A DNA stretch of 64,000 bases from Eretmocerus hayati (GCA_029851415.1 CM056743.1:372001-436000), one strand, 5' to 3'; positions 22,185-33,740 are shown, counted from the stretch's first letter. Numbers and translations are program-made. The notes: a model not told the origin generated them from the letters alone.

Positions 22185-22286
22185 CAATTTTTTTTGTTTT
22201 TTTTTACCTCTTTTGCATGACGATTGTGAACAAAAAGACGACGCACGTGTTGTTCGTTGTTGTTTGTTTTTATTCGTTCTAGAATC
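22185..22286 (+). other. Short gap before unidentified ORF
   Basis: T-rich spacer between the Gypsy integrase frame and the ATG at 22287. Nothing specific is seen. Confidence 0.4.
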
Positions 22287-22635
22287 ATGGCTGATGCATC
22301 AAGCAAGAAAGAAGAAGAGCATCAGCAGGAGTCAGCTCAGGACAGCATGACTGTCGCTAATAGGGAAAATCATTTGCAGCAGGAGCTGGGTAACGGTCGG
22401 CCAACCGCCCCAGCTGCACAAGCCACCCATGTGCCCTCTGCAGATGGTTTGAGCGCTACCCTAATGAGCGTTGTTCCAGTCGCCACTACATCTGCTCCAA
22501 CGGTAACTTCTGCAAATACCACCACTGCTTCTTCAAGGGCAATACCATCGACGTCTGCCACAGACCAATCTGCTGCATCACCGTCCGACTCTGAGGACAA
22601 AATAATACCGTCCGATTCTGAGGACAAAACCACAC
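22287..22635 (+). pseudogene. Unidentified acidic ORF, 5' part (split by LTR element)
   Basis: The ATG lies in AATCATGG. The piece is rich in Ser, Thr, Ala and Glu and ends in repeats of the form PSDSEDK. The frame is interrupted by an LTR element inserted at 22635/22636. Removing the insert and one ACAC target copy puts it exactly in frame with 30180-30817, giving a 328-codon gene. Its position just after a Gypsy integrase suggests a third ORF of that element; a host gene is the alternative. No family is recognised. Confidence 0.6.
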
Positions 22636-22760
22636 TGTTATGACCCGAGCGGAGGGCTCGGGGTAACAAATAAATTATTTGAGTTCGTGTGAACAGCTTA
22701 CGGGCGGACTGCCCAGTTGCACCTACCTATTCTCTGTTATTGCGTTGAGGCTTCCGACTG

Positions 22761-22791
<31 letters not shown>

Positions 22792-23667
22792 TGCTGGTCT
22801 CTGGTTGCGTATGAATATTCCAGATTGAGAGATATTTGTTCATCAAAATTGGATCAAATGAATTGTAGTTTTAAAGAAATGATTGAAGTGATCTTAGGAA
22901 TTTGGAATGTAGATTTCAGAAGTAATAATTGATTGAATTTGGATTTTTAGAAATGATCAATTTGATGTTAATAGTTTCAATATGGATGAAATATTCGATT
23001 GTAAAATCTTCAGAAAATAATAGCGTATAATTAGCAAATGAGTTTTGGATTTATTTAAACCAAATTATAATGTCTTGAACAAAATATAGAACCTTAATAT
23101 CTAAATACAATTTGCGTGACTTAAAATTAGACGAACTTACAGAACTACTCGAGAGATGATATTCTTCGAGGCAGGAACTGATAAGCAGGTGAGAGCAGAT
23201 TCGGAGCTGGCCCTTTACAGCTGAGGCGGATAACGTCGGCCTACTTTTCGACGGGATCAGATCAAGCTTACGTGTCCGCACTTTTAACTTGACTTTTTCG
23301 TGCGTTTTTTACGCGTACTTAGGTGAGTGGTTAAGTGAATTTTGAGACGTACGTAGCCCACTACCGGGCAGAGCTTTGTCACAGACTAAATCGAAGAATG
23401 AATGTTGTTGTACCAATTTATACGTGCGGACACAAGTTAATTTTAATGATTCGACTGAAAAAATGATTTTGAAAGTGTTCTACTTTCAATTGTAATACAT
23501 GTGTTACAATGCTGGCAGAGCTCTTGTGTAACATCCAGTTACTGGCTAATGCTTTGATTCTGCTGATTTACTGATCTGCTTATACGTTCTCTGCTGATCA
23601 AGTCGAAATAATATTTCTCCACGTTGAGAAATATTATTTCAATTGTTGCGTCGTCTGGGACGCCAAA
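22636..23667 (-). repeat. 3' LTR of non-autonomous LTR element
   Basis: On the plus strand it begins TGTTATGACCCGAGC and ends GTCTGGGACGCCAAA, where the other LTR ends GGGACGCCACA. It holds a long TA run (22764-22791), and ACATGTGTTACAATG and TGTGTAACATCCAGTTAC words. Confidence 0.85.
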
Positions 23668-23785
23668 CCTCCCCTGTCAGTCCATTCTCGTCCCGAGAAT
23701 GTCACCGGGGCGGCAGGAATTAGATTAAAAAAAAATACAAATCTCCAATGAAGTTAACTTATAATTATTACATAATAATACTTTA

Positions 23786-23819
<34 letters not shown>

Positions 23820-24918
23820 TATTCATCCAATAGGCGGATTTGATGATTTTGGAGGGTGATTCTTGCATCTAGTGCAAGTGAAGTCTGTAACTTGGAATTT
23901 CAACATATATGATACATCTGCCTTGGCGTTTGTGCACCCCTTGAACATGTATCACTGGGTGAGTCAATCCTTTTTGTGTTGATGTTCACACAAATAACAT
24001 CAGTTGGGGTCGTTGCTACGGCCCTCTTTCTATCCCTGCACTCCTGCGTCCTCCGTCTCTGGTTTGCCTTCCCGTCGGGTAGTATGACGATGTGTCAGAT
24101 TCTGCATCGCTAATGTCACTGAACTGAAGATTCGTCACTCGATTGGTGTTGATATCGAGAGGTTGGTAGCATGGCTATTGGTTCTCCTTGCATTAGGATG
24201 TCTGGAATATTCGTCGCAGATTTATCACACCGTGACCAGGGTCGATCATAACCATCTCGATTTGCTGCGAATTCTCTATTGAAGGAGGCCCGCGGATGAT
24301 GTATTGCTCCTTTTTTCAGAAGAATATTGCTGATTAATGTGATCGGAGCCGTACGGTGCAGTTGAGAATTTCCCGCTTCTGATGCCATAATTCGCATGCC
24401 GCTATTGTAAGAGAGGATCCCCACAGGAATCATCGGTAAAATACCGCGTGATACGCTGTCTGCTGCGTTGGCTGCAAGCAAAGGCTCAACGGCGTGTAAC
24501 AAGCTGCTGTGTGTTACTTCCGACGTGTGTGGCGGAGTTGATGGCGAGCATTGAGGAGAGGGGGCCGATGTAACTGGCGCCTCACCTGTACGTATTGTAA
24601 CTCCATGTTACACACATCCAGGGTTTGGATGTTTTCCATTGAGTGTGTTACATGTTCAATTGACCTCATACCATGTGTATGAGGCTCCTCAGCTGTACAG
24701 TAAATCATGTTACACATGGAGACACTCACATTCCGCTTTTCACGGGTAGTTTGCGTCATCACATCATTGCAAAAAGTCTTCAGTTTGGCATGCCCCTGAT
24801 CCTGAGGGCAGTAATAGGTCAGCTACACGTTCGTCACTGTCGATCTTGAGAAGTTCTAGAAAACTTTCGTATAGTATATGTAGCATGGTGTTATTGTGTG
24901 AGAGTGTGTAGTTATCTT

Positions 24919-25200
24919 GACAATTTATTGTAAGCAATGTTCTGCAAATATGGTAGTTTCCGAAATAGGGTGTTTACGAGGAAAAATCGATTGATGATTT
25001 CGCATTATTAATTGAATTTCGGAATCTATTGATGATATATTGCAAAATAGTTCGCAACAATTCATTGTTGACAATGTTCTGCAAGTATGGTATGTTTCCA
25101 AAATAGAAAGTTTATGAGGAAAAACCGATTGGTAATTTCGCACTATTAATTGGATTTTGGAATCTATTAATGATCTACTGCAAAAAAGTTTGCAATCCTG
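24919..25200. repeat. ~137-bp tandem duplication
   Basis: CAATGTTCTGCAAATATGG at 24935 recurs as CAATGTTCTGCAAGTATGG at 25072. The unit includes TTTCGCATTATTAATTG and GGAATCTATTGATGAT. On the minus strand the two copies are read in one open frame of two ~45-residue repeats, but no family is recognised. Confidence 0.75.
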
Positions 25201-26789
25201 TGTTTTGTTGTCTTCATAAAAATTTGTGTATATATTCATTTTCCTTGTGAAAATCGCATCATTTTTAGAAAGTTAACAAGGAGTTGATGCTCACTATAAT
25301 TTGGGAATGATTATTGAGATTTTCCGAAATGTGGTGTGGACGTTCATCCACACGATTCCTTAATGGATAATTATTACAATCATTTTCTATATCTGATCAA
25401 ATATCTCTAGATCTATGTAGAAATAAATTGAGTAAATTTATTGATAATCGTTATTATCAACTTTTGTTTCGGATTGCAAATTCTTATATCTATGCGGGAC
25501 TGAATTCGACATAATTATATGTGTTTTCATAGAGAATCTCCCGATTTTCTAGTCACAATGTCAGTTCCGATTAATGAATAAAATTTGACAGGCCCCTGAT
25601 TTTGAGATTATATTCGTATGATTTCATTGATGCCTGAGCTCAGAAGTCAAAACTGGAGGTGCCATCAGATTATTGCAATGTGTATAAAATCAAGAATTTC
25701 GGTGTCAGCAACTTCAACGCAGTTCTCCCAAGTCAACGTGGTGTCAAGTGCAGGTTCAATAGTGTCTTTTAGTCATAGTCTCAGTACAGTTTCGGGATTT
25801 CAAATCGTTGGACGTGAATATTTGTGCGATTGCACTTGTATAGATTATTATGATTTTTCCTTGAAATCATGGAAATTGAAAATATGTTCCGGTTCCCGGT
25901 AGTCACCTGAATCCGTTAGGTTCATGTGAGTTGGATTTTCCTGATCTAAAAGTTGTGTTACAAGTGATTTTTTTTTAGTGTGCATTTTTCTTTGTGTCAT
26001 TCATGTAGTTCGATGATTGGATCTCAAAGCGGTTCTTACGCCGGAGGAACATGCGAATCAATAAAGAGCGTGCCGAGGGTGTTTTTTTTAGTGATTTGGA
26101 TGTGTACTGTATAGGAGGGTTGAAGATTTGCCGGAATCAATGCATGATTTTGACGTATGGGGATTATACGCATTATTCTTCTACAAAAAGATAGTGTGCT
26201 ATGTCGAGGACACCGAATAGGAAATTGAAGTTTTCAAGACTTTGATTAGATTCCGAAGGGGTCCATCACTCTCGATTGATTTGTTCTCAATTCCTTTGGA
26301 TGTCGGTCAGGTGGATAGGGCCGAGCAAATCCGTCTCTTGAATTTGTAAAATTGACTATATGTTAATTTAAGTTTCCTTTTTTCACAAAATCATGTTCTG
26401 TTGATATTGAAACTATAATATCCGGGGAAAAACTAGATTTGTCACGATGAATTTCATGGAGGCATATCAACAATAAAATATTTGAAGTAGGAAATTTCGA
26501 CGGATTTTATTCAAAAGACATAATTCCGATTGATTTAAAAATATTCAAGAGATAAGGTCGTGTCCAGAAGTCAGGCCTACGAATGAACTAACAATGGTTA
26601 ACGTATCTTTGTAGTACTCCCATTTTCTTGATTTTCCGGTTTTTCAATTTTTCATCATTTTTCTCGGAAGTATGTAGTAGAAATTATTTGAACTGGATAT
26701 ATGGAGGGGGGGGGGGCGCCTGCATGAATGTAATATTTTTAAACCATCATAGGCCATATGATGTCAACAGAGAGTCTAATTTGAACACC

Positions 26790-26885
26790 GTGTTACCTGC
26801 AACAACCTGTTACCCATGTAACACCATGTCACAGGTCACAGTCTGTTACTTATGTTACACCATGTTACAGCATGTTACATGGGTC
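26790..26885. repeat. GTTAC-word cluster 1
   Basis: Seven TGTTAC or GTAACA words fall in under 100 bases, several as near-palindromes such as TGTTACCCATGTAACA. The same words occur in the LTRs of this element and at 27291-27360. Confidence 0.6.
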
Positions 26886-27290
26886 GATAATGCTTTTTTT
26901 TCTTCTTTTTCAGGATCCTTGTGAGGTACATTACCGAGAGTTTGAATGGTTGTGAATCTTAAATAAGATGAAGGGCTGATGTTCGTTAATTATACTATGA
27001 ATACTCCAAGATCAATGTGGTTTGATTGTGTCGATTTCTACTATCGACAGATCTAGAGAGAGATGATGAATGTGAAAGAGGCTTTCTACAAAAAAAGATT
27101 TGGAAGTCAACGGGGAATTCCTTGGAATTACATTTCGGTAGAATATTTCTCTGTCAGCAGAGATTCTGAATGGTTCCGATTTTCCAGTTTTGAGGGTCAA
27201 GTATCTTGATTTAAACAGCCAAAAGCTAATGAGTAACAGAATGTGGCCAAAGTGATTTGAATTCAAAATGTAACAGAATCGTGTGACCGG

Positions 27291-27360
27291 GTCATTCATG
27301 TAACCGGGTGTTACAATGTAACCGGGAGTTACACATGCAACTGGATGTTACACATGTACG
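27291..27360. repeat. GTTAC-word cluster 2
   Basis: Alternating GTAACCGGG and GTTACA words (about six) are packed into 70 bases, including ATGTAACCGGGTGTTACA. They could bind a protein or fold into hairpins; function is unknown. Confidence 0.6.
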
Positions 27361-28029
27361 ATACGTGGTCGCCAGAGTGTGCTTGTTGGATTTTCTCCGG
27401 AACTCGTCGTGTGGAATTTCAACACCAATAATACTCCATCCTTGGGAATGCGAAATTTATTTTGTCGTCTATTTGATCATTGATTTGAAGATTTGAGATC
27501 TGAGTTCTTTTGAAGGATATGAGATAGAATTATGTTGAATTGATTAATCTCCATCGAGCATATGGAGTCCAGGAACATACTTTAAACGTTGCAAAAACTC
27601 AATACGCCATCATTAGGGATTGAATTTTGATCTTTCAATGGGCACTACAAAATCGGAGGAGTCTACTTTCGCATAATTTTGATGGCGGCTTGGATTTCCT
27701 GGATTCTGAACACAGAAAAGGGAGGGATTTTGGCGGAATTCCTTCGCCAGGGGTTCGAGGTGTTAGTTGTACTTGAATGGTGCTTATATTTTGAAATGAT
27801 TCCTTTCCATGGATTGAACTTCTAAATGGTTCAGAGTAACCTGTTCTGAGTGACACGTACTTTGAAAGAGTGTTTCCCAATGAGCATTTTGAAATGGAAT
27901 AAGGTTGGAACCCTCTTTGTATTCTTGATTTGAAGGAACTTTTGAGATTTTCATCAAATGATCGTTTCCGGTTAATGAATCTTGAGGTAACTGTGTTGGA
28001 ACGTTTTGCACCTGTGTGAGAGAGGGGTG

Positions 28030-28911
28030 TCACAGAGTCTCGTGGTGTGGTTGAGACATGGAGGAGTATGTCATTTTCATTATTGCTTGGGTTTTCAACG
28101 GTAATTTGTCAGAAGACATCGGCACTTGTTCATGGTTTACAAGTTCAGGCTGTCGAGTGGTGCAAATTTCGTTTGTGGTGTTGACGAGAATTGGAGTTGA
28201 TTGGGGATCTTGTCGAATATTACTGACTTGAGGCTCTTTCGGCTCGGAAACGTCAGTTTTTGTTATTGACTCGTGGTGAGAATGGGATAAATTTTCATAT
28301 GTTTTCAAAAAATGTGATAGCTCAGTTTTGGTTATGAAGAATTGTGTTGGATTTGAAACTAATAAATGCATTTTGTATAGAGTGGATGGCTTCCTGGCGA
28401 TCGAATTTGAGTTTAAGACAAGGACAATTTGGAGTTGTGAATCAGGGGGAAGTTTGCTAAAGTAAAAACTTTTGGCAATTTCATCGAGATTTTTATAAAG
28501 TTGGTAGTATACTGGGTCAGATGAAAAGTGAGTACTTGTAAGAATGTAGTAAGCATCTTCAAGGATTGAGAATAGCCTTTCGTAGTTTGCATCACGATCA
28601 TGACTGAGCTTTAGACCACAATCTAGTAATTTTTGGCAATATTTTTCGAAAAATGGGGTGTATAAGAAACACTTTACTATGTGTTCCACAATGTCGTTTA
28701 CTGTGGAGATTCGGAAGTTTTTGAATGCATGATATGCTGGTCCAAAAAAATTGCTAAGAATAAAGTCTACTAATAAATTTTCTTCGCAAGTAGTGATAGA
28801 TTTTGCTTCTGTGATTTTTTGTATGAAATGTGGGTCAATATTATAGCCTTCAAATATTGGCAGGTCTAGATCAAAAAATTGGGAATTCATTCTTGTGAGA
28901 TGTGGTATCAT
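28030..28911 (-). CDS. Gag-like protein of non-autonomous LTR element
   Basis: A 293-aa frame with a true ATG (complement of 28909-28911) lies about 240 bases inside the 5' LTR (29154-30175). The N-terminal half has helical, aromatic-rich sequence (LSNFFGPAYHAFKNFR, DANYERLFSILEDAYYI) compatible with a capsid fold. The C-terminal third is Ser/Thr/Pro/Gln-rich and disordered-looking. There is no zinc knuckle. Gag identity is inferred from position, length and character; no definite family match was recognised. Confidence 0.5.
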   Translation of the reverse strand: MIPHLTRMNSQFFDLDLPIFEGYNIDPHFIQKITEAKSITTCEENLLVDFILSNFFGPAYHAFKNFRISTVNDIVEHIVKCFLYTPFFEKYCQKLLDCGLKLSHDRDANYERLFSILEDAYYILTSTHFSSDPVYYQLYKNLDEIAKSFYFSKLPPDSQLQIVLVLNSNSIARKPSTLYKMHLLVSNPTQFFITKTELSHFLKTYENLSHSHHESITKTDVSEPKEPQVSNIRQDPQSTPILVNTTNEICTTRQPELVNHEQVPMSSDKLPLKTQAIMKMTYSSMSQPHHETL

Positions 28912-29153
28912 TGCATCTTTAGAAGAATTCGTTCAGAGCCATGACTGCCAGTGGCGCATTGGATGGGAGAAAGTGCGGAATCAGCACATCAGTGAGTCGC
29001 GGTTGGTGTAGTTGATCGGCGTGTCTGTCAGTTGTGTCACAATCAGGAGATATGTTTGAGTCGGTAAATGAGGTCGATAGTTCCAGTGTGTTGAACTTGG
29101 GAGTGAAAAGAGTTATGTGCAACTAAAACTGTTCCCCACAAGGGATGTCAAAA

Positions 29154-30175
29154 TGTTATGACCCGAGCGGAGGGCTCGGGGTATCAAATAAATTATTTGA
29201 GTTCGTGTGAACAGCTTACGGGCGGACTGCCCAGTTGCACCTACCTATTCTCTGTTATTGCGTTGAGGCTTCCGACTGGATGTATATATATATATATATT
29301 GCTGGTCTCTGGTTGCGTATGAATATTCCAGATTAAGAGATATTTGTTCATCAAAATTGGATCAAATGAATTGTAGTTTTAAAGAAATGATTGAAGTGAT
29401 CGTATGAATTTGGAATGTAGATCTCAGAAGTAATAATTGATTGGATTTGGATTTTTAGAAATGATCAATTTGATTTTAATAGTTTCAATATGGATGAAAT
29501 ATTCGATTGTAAAATCTTCAGGAAATAATAGCGTATAATTAGCAAATGAGTTTTGGATTTATTTAAACCAAATTATAATGTCTTGAACAAAATATAGAAC
29601 CTTAATATCTAAATACAATTTGCGTGACTTAAAATTAGACGAACTTACAGAACTACTCGAGAGATGATATTCTTCGAGGCAGGAACTGATAAGCAGGTGA
29701 GAGCAGATTCGGAGCTGGCCCTTTACAGCTGAGGCGGATAACGTCGGCCTTTTTTTCGACGGGATCAGATCAAGCTTACGTGTCCGCACTTTTAACTTGA
29801 CTTTTTCGTGCGTTTTCTACGCGCACTTAGGTGAGTGGTTAAGTGAATTTTGAGACGTACGTAGCCCACTACCGGGCAGAGCTTTGTCACAGACTAAATC
29901 GAAGAATGAATGTTGTTGTACCAATTTATACGTGCGGACACAAGTTAATTTTAATGATTCGACTGAAAAAATGATTTTGAAAGTGTTCTACTTTCAATTG
30001 TAACACATGTGTTACAATGCTGGCAGAGCTCTTGTGTAACATCCAGTTACTGGCTAATGCTTTGATTCTGCTGATTTACTGACCTGCTTATACGTTCTCT
30101 GCTGATCAAGTCGAAATAATATTTCTCCACGTTGAGAAATATTATTTCAACTGTTGCGTCGTCTGGGACGCCACA
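29154..30175 (-). repeat. 5' LTR of non-autonomous LTR element
   Basis: It matches 22636-23667 with scattered substitutions (about a dozen seen) and a TA run shorter by about 10 bases. The right boundary is fixed by the ACAC target copy at 30176-30179. Confidence 0.85.
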
Positions 30176-30179
30176 ACAC

Positions 30180-30817
30180 CGTCCGATTCCGTGGACAAAA
30201 ATATACCGTCCGACCAAGAGGACGATTCACCGTCTGATACAGATACCTCTCGTTCTACAATAACGGCTCCCGGGGCTCACGAAGAATATCCAATCCAACG
30301 TCAACCACCGACACCCCGTGCAGTGAAATTTTTGACCCCGGCTTGGGTCAAAGAGCAAATCGCCGAATACCGTAGCGATGCGGCAGAATTTGAAGCGAGA
30401 ACTCACAGGATCTTTGGGATTTGCGACAATTATGAGAGGCACCACGGGGTGGCGGACAGGAAAACGTTTGGGGAGGATATTGATTTTATTCAAACCAAAA
30501 GAAGGGAGTGGAGAAAAGTTCAGGAAGTGAGGTTAGAAATTGAGGCAGAACGAGAGGAAGAGAGGAGAATTGCAGGTCTCGAGGCGCAGCTCGCCGCGGC
30601 TCGCTTACAACAACAACAGGCACGAGAAACTGCCAGAGAATTAGAAAAACAATTTGGCCGGCAAAGGAGTAACGAATACTTTGCCAAGTATCGTCAAGAA
30701 AAAGAAGCTCGTAAGGCATCATCATCAACAAGATGGAGCACTGGACCTAAGGACCCACGCTGTGGCACTGTAGGCACAGGCAATCCAGATGACTGCGTCT
30801 TCAAAGATTCACATTAG
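30180..30817 (+). pseudogene. Unidentified ORF, 3' part: acidic repeats and coiled coil
   Basis: This continues the reading frame broken at 22635. It starts in further SDSVDK / SDQEDD repeats, then a globular-looking part (VKFLTPAWVKEQIAEYRSD, KTFGEDIDFIQTKRREW). A long Glu/Arg/Gln-rich coiled coil (about 30520-30690) follows, and the frame stops at TAG 30815-30817. The intact protein would be about 328 residues. It is not recognised; possible roles are a gag-like or accessory protein of a Gypsy element, or a host nuclear protein. Confidence 0.6.
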
Positions 30818-31603
30818 AATCATAAATTCAAAATTCTATTCATTTTATATTCTCATTTTTACTTTTATACTTTTTCCTGTTAAAATCCATTCAAATCAAA
30901 ACGGTTAGGTTTTCGACCGAGCATGGATGGATGAAATTAGTGATAAGATTTTCTTTCGATTACATTAGGTCTACGGCCGATTAAGGATTTCTCCATTATT
31001 GTTCTTTTTTCTATCAAAATGGTCTCCGGCTGCTACGACTAAAAATCATAGTACGAAAATACGTACAATAAGTAATTTTTATTTCTTTTTGTCAATTTTG
31101 GGACCAGATTTACAATTTGATACATATTTTGTTTTTTCAAAGATCCTCATGATCAGGATATTCCTGTAACTCTTTTTCACGTCCGTTTTGGATAATTTCT
31201 GTTTTTGAGAGTCCCCATTCTACGTTTTTGTCAATAAATAAAAAAGACTGAACAGTCTAGTCGTGCGATGGATACAAATATTTATTCATTTTTGATACAA
31301 GAATGGATGGATGTTAGAAATAAGTCTTCTGTACAGAGAGCGATAGAGTGGTTTATTTTCAACCAGTAATACTCAATTATTCAAGAAATCTAATTCATCT
31401 TCAATTATTTAGAAGGTGAATGACCATTGAAATACTTTTCAATTTATTTTTCTAAAATTTGATTTTTCTCAATTTTCTTTTTGTCATGCATGTCAGACAC
31501 TTTTTTCCAGCTGAGCCCAGACAGAGAGAGATAGTTCTCGAGCTGGTAGACTGGCGCGCTAACCAGCGTCTAGGGGAGGGGTGTGACGGTTGAGAGGATA
31601 TTT
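30818..31603. other. Intergenic, AT-rich, nothing recognised
   Basis: No coding region is supported. TAGGTTTTCGACCGAGCATGG and TAGGTCTACGGCCGATTAAGG-like words repeat near 30905-30980, but no repeat family could be defined. Confidence 0.4.
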
Positions 31604-33460
31604 TCAACCATCATTTCTCTCTCCTGACTGATCATCATGTAATACATATATCATAGCCCTTTTCAGCTGTAGCAGAACATCCGAGGAGAGACTTGTAAGT
31701 AGTTTTGCGTTGGAGAGAGAGAGAGAGATAGCGCGAGTTATTGACGCGTCATTGCAATCAAAATCAGCCAAGATATTGAAAAATGAACATTTGGTTTTTT
31801 CGGGTTGACATCGGAGGGCAGCTCTCAGATTCCGATCAAAATGAAAACTGAGTTGACTGATTATTTCAGCGTCAGTCTGCCCCCCGTTCACCTCGAGAGC
31901 GATATTATAGAGTTCCATGACGTACTGAATACTTGTCAGCTTGCCATCAGATTTAAATTTTCCAAATTCTAATTTCATTTTGAATTTCCTCCGAACACTT
32001 TCATTCCAAAAATTCTCTCGGAAGAGACACTCAAAGTCCATGAGAGACTCAATCTCATTTTCATGGAGATTATACCAGTTGAGAGCTGTTCCCTTTAAGG
32101 ATTTTGACAACACAAGATGGAGTTCTTGGTCATCCAACTCCATGGTCTCGATCTATCGCTGGAGTTCCTTCAAGAATCTCACGGGACGCTCTGTGGCTTC
32201 TCCGCTGAAGACAGGTGGTTTTAATTTTAATTTTAACTTTCTCGCAATGGTTTCGGATGACCCAAACGGAATGCGAGCGAGATCATTGGATTGTTTTTGA
32301 ATAGATAATTGGGTGATTCTGATCCCTTCGATGGAATTTTTACATTGATCGATATCCTTTTCAATCTCTTCGCAGCGTTCATTTCGCAAGTGTGAAAGGG
32401 TATTTCAGAAGGTATCTTGAGTGTCATCGATGAGGGTAATTTTGTCCGAAAGTTTGTTGATGTCATTCTGAAATAATTTGTTTTGAGTACGAAGGGCTTC
32501 ATTTTCCTTTTGTACTCGGGTTAATTGTTCGAGAGCCAACTCTTATCTCGAGGAGAGGGTCTCGTTTTTCTGTTCTAATGCCTGGATTCTTTGATCCAAA
32601 ATGGATTGGTCATCATCCAGAATTTTGAGCTCTTCTGTGACGGCTGTGCTCTAAATACGCATGTTTTGTTCACGTGGGGCTAGCGTTTCAAGATTATCGT
32701 CGTCCTTTTCGATGCGAGTTAGAGTGGCACGGGCCGATATATAAGCTCGGTCCTCACTTGCAATCGATTTACGACTCAATGACATTTCTGAAACTAGCCC
32801 CGAACTATAACTGCGTAGAAGTGGTTGCCGGCCAGAAGGCGTTTTCAAGGATGGAGTGACGAGGGTTCGAACCCCATGCTCTTGCGTGGGAGTCGAGTAG
32901 ACTAGCACCTAAACCAACGAGGTAATTGCCGCAAAGCGATCTAAACGCGCTCACAAAGCGGAACGATGGGGGAGGGGTGCCATTAGTATCTGGGCAATGT
33001 ACATCGGCATGCCACTAAGCCAATCAAACAGGCTCTTGATGTGACAAGAACAAGACTTTATCGTTGAGCAATAATTATTCTCTTCCATATATTGTAAACG
33101 AGAATCTGTTCGATGATTAAATTTATGTGATGATTGAGTTTCGGCTGACAACCTCTGTCCATCAATACGTTGCTGCTCACGGACACACTTAAGCTCATAT
33201 TCTTAATCGCTGCATCTCTGTTCAAGGTCATGCATACGATCCAAAAGAGCCCGGAGCTCGATTTGTAAAACCTTTAGGTGACGGTCTTTGACAATAGATT
33301 GACCTTCAATTGCTCCTACAGAGGAGTTGAGGTTTTCAATAGCATTCCACTGCTCATCTTGAGCTTCACCGATACTCTCAACTTCGTTTTGTAATTCTTG
33401 AACTGGCAAGGATATGTTGCCTCCAAACAACACTCCTTGATATTCGGGTATCATGACCAC
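31604..33460 (-). pseudogene. Decayed Ty3/Gypsy gag
   Basis: On the minus strand, frames at 33460-33203 and 33151-32951 are in phase and separated by one stop; they hold a coiled-coil region (VQELQNEVESIG, VLQIELRALLDRMHDLEQ). After a SINE-like insert, more coiled coil follows (SILDQRIQALEQKNETL). The capsid part has PPVFSGEATERPVRFLKELQ, an in-frame TAG near 32150, then LKGTALNWYNLHE and FRENFWNESVRRKFKM, classic Gypsy gag strings. Several stops show it is dead. Pol is absent downstream. Confidence 0.75.
32800..33040 (-). mobile_element. tRNA-derived SINE-like insert
   Basis: On the minus strand there is a perfect A box TGGCTTAGTGG (33012-33022). About 100 bases on comes a second tRNA-like head (CGTTGGTTTAGGTGCTAG, 32904-32921) and then a B box GGGTTCGAACCC (32863-32874). 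It interrupts a Gypsy gag. The anticodon arm does not pair, so this is not a working tRNA gene. Ends are approximate, and a dimeric structure is possible. Confidence 0.5.
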
Positions 33461-33540
33461 AGCGTATCAAAACGCGCTATTGTGGGAAACGTGGAAAAAA
33501 AATTCCCTATCTCTGTATGCACCTGCATACTCGTCAAGTC

Positions 33541-33555
33541 TCTGTCTGGGCGCCA
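33541..33555 (-). promoter_or_regulatory. Gypsy primer binding site (Lys-type)
   Basis: The minus strand reads TGGCGCCCAGACAGA, matching the complement of a tRNA-Lys 3' end over TGGCGCCCA. It lies just upstream of the decayed Gypsy gag, in the expected place between 5' LTR and gag. Confidence 0.6.
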
Positions 33556-33740
33556 ATTATGTGACTGACGCGATGCCTCGGATGATTAGGACGGAGGCAG
33601 TGCGTAGTCCATAGGCTCTGGATTTCGAGAGAGAGCCTATGTTTCAGGACTCATGACTTGATCGGAAGCATGAAAATGCATATAGGGGGTGATGAATGGA
33701 CCCAAAGTAGGATATTCTAGTAAAATTTTATTTATCTCTT
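33556..33740 (-). repeat. Probable partial 5' LTR of Gypsy element
   Basis: Inferred only from position directly upstream of the primer site; the minus strand ends CACATAAT before TGGCGCC. A CCCTATATG TATA-like word lies near 33690. No second LTR copy was found in the window, so the outer boundary is a guess. Confidence 0.35.

Larger units (their letters stand above)
23668..28029. other. Internal region of LTR element without pol
   Basis: This 4.4-kb stretch has no frame with recognisable retroviral motifs on either strand. It contains a (GT)15 run at 23789-23818, a tandem duplication at 24919-25200, and clusters of GTTAC words at about 24590-24720, 26790-26885 and 27291-27360. AT content is high and short frames look incidental. 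Confidence 0.6.
22636..30175 (-). mobile_element. Non-autonomous LTR retrotransposon
   Basis: The direct repeats 22636-23667 and 29154-30175 flank 5.5 kb. The 4-bp ACAC duplication (22632-22635, 30176-30179) is supported by exact restoration of the interrupted reading frame. Orientation is minus: the gag-like ORF is on the minus strand next to the right-hand LTR, and a purine run (GGGGAGGT on the minus strand, 23667-23675) precedes the left-hand LTR. No protease, RT, RNase H or integrase motif was found, so it probably depends on a relative. LTR divergence is roughly 1-2% by eye apart from a TA microsatellite length difference, so the insertion is fairly young. Confidence 0.85.

Noticed and set aside
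24919..25200. CRISPR-like direct repeats
   Set aside because: Only two diverged units of ~137 bases without spacers; the genome is eukaryotic.
27635..28033. 132-codon minus-strand frame overlapping the gag-like ORF end
   Set aside because: Arg/Ser-rich composition without any motif, and no evidence of a frameshift site; probably a shadow frame.
32840..32925. Functional tRNA gene
   Set aside because: The B box is excellent but acceptor and anticodon stems do not pair; the setting inside a gag fragment fits a SINE.
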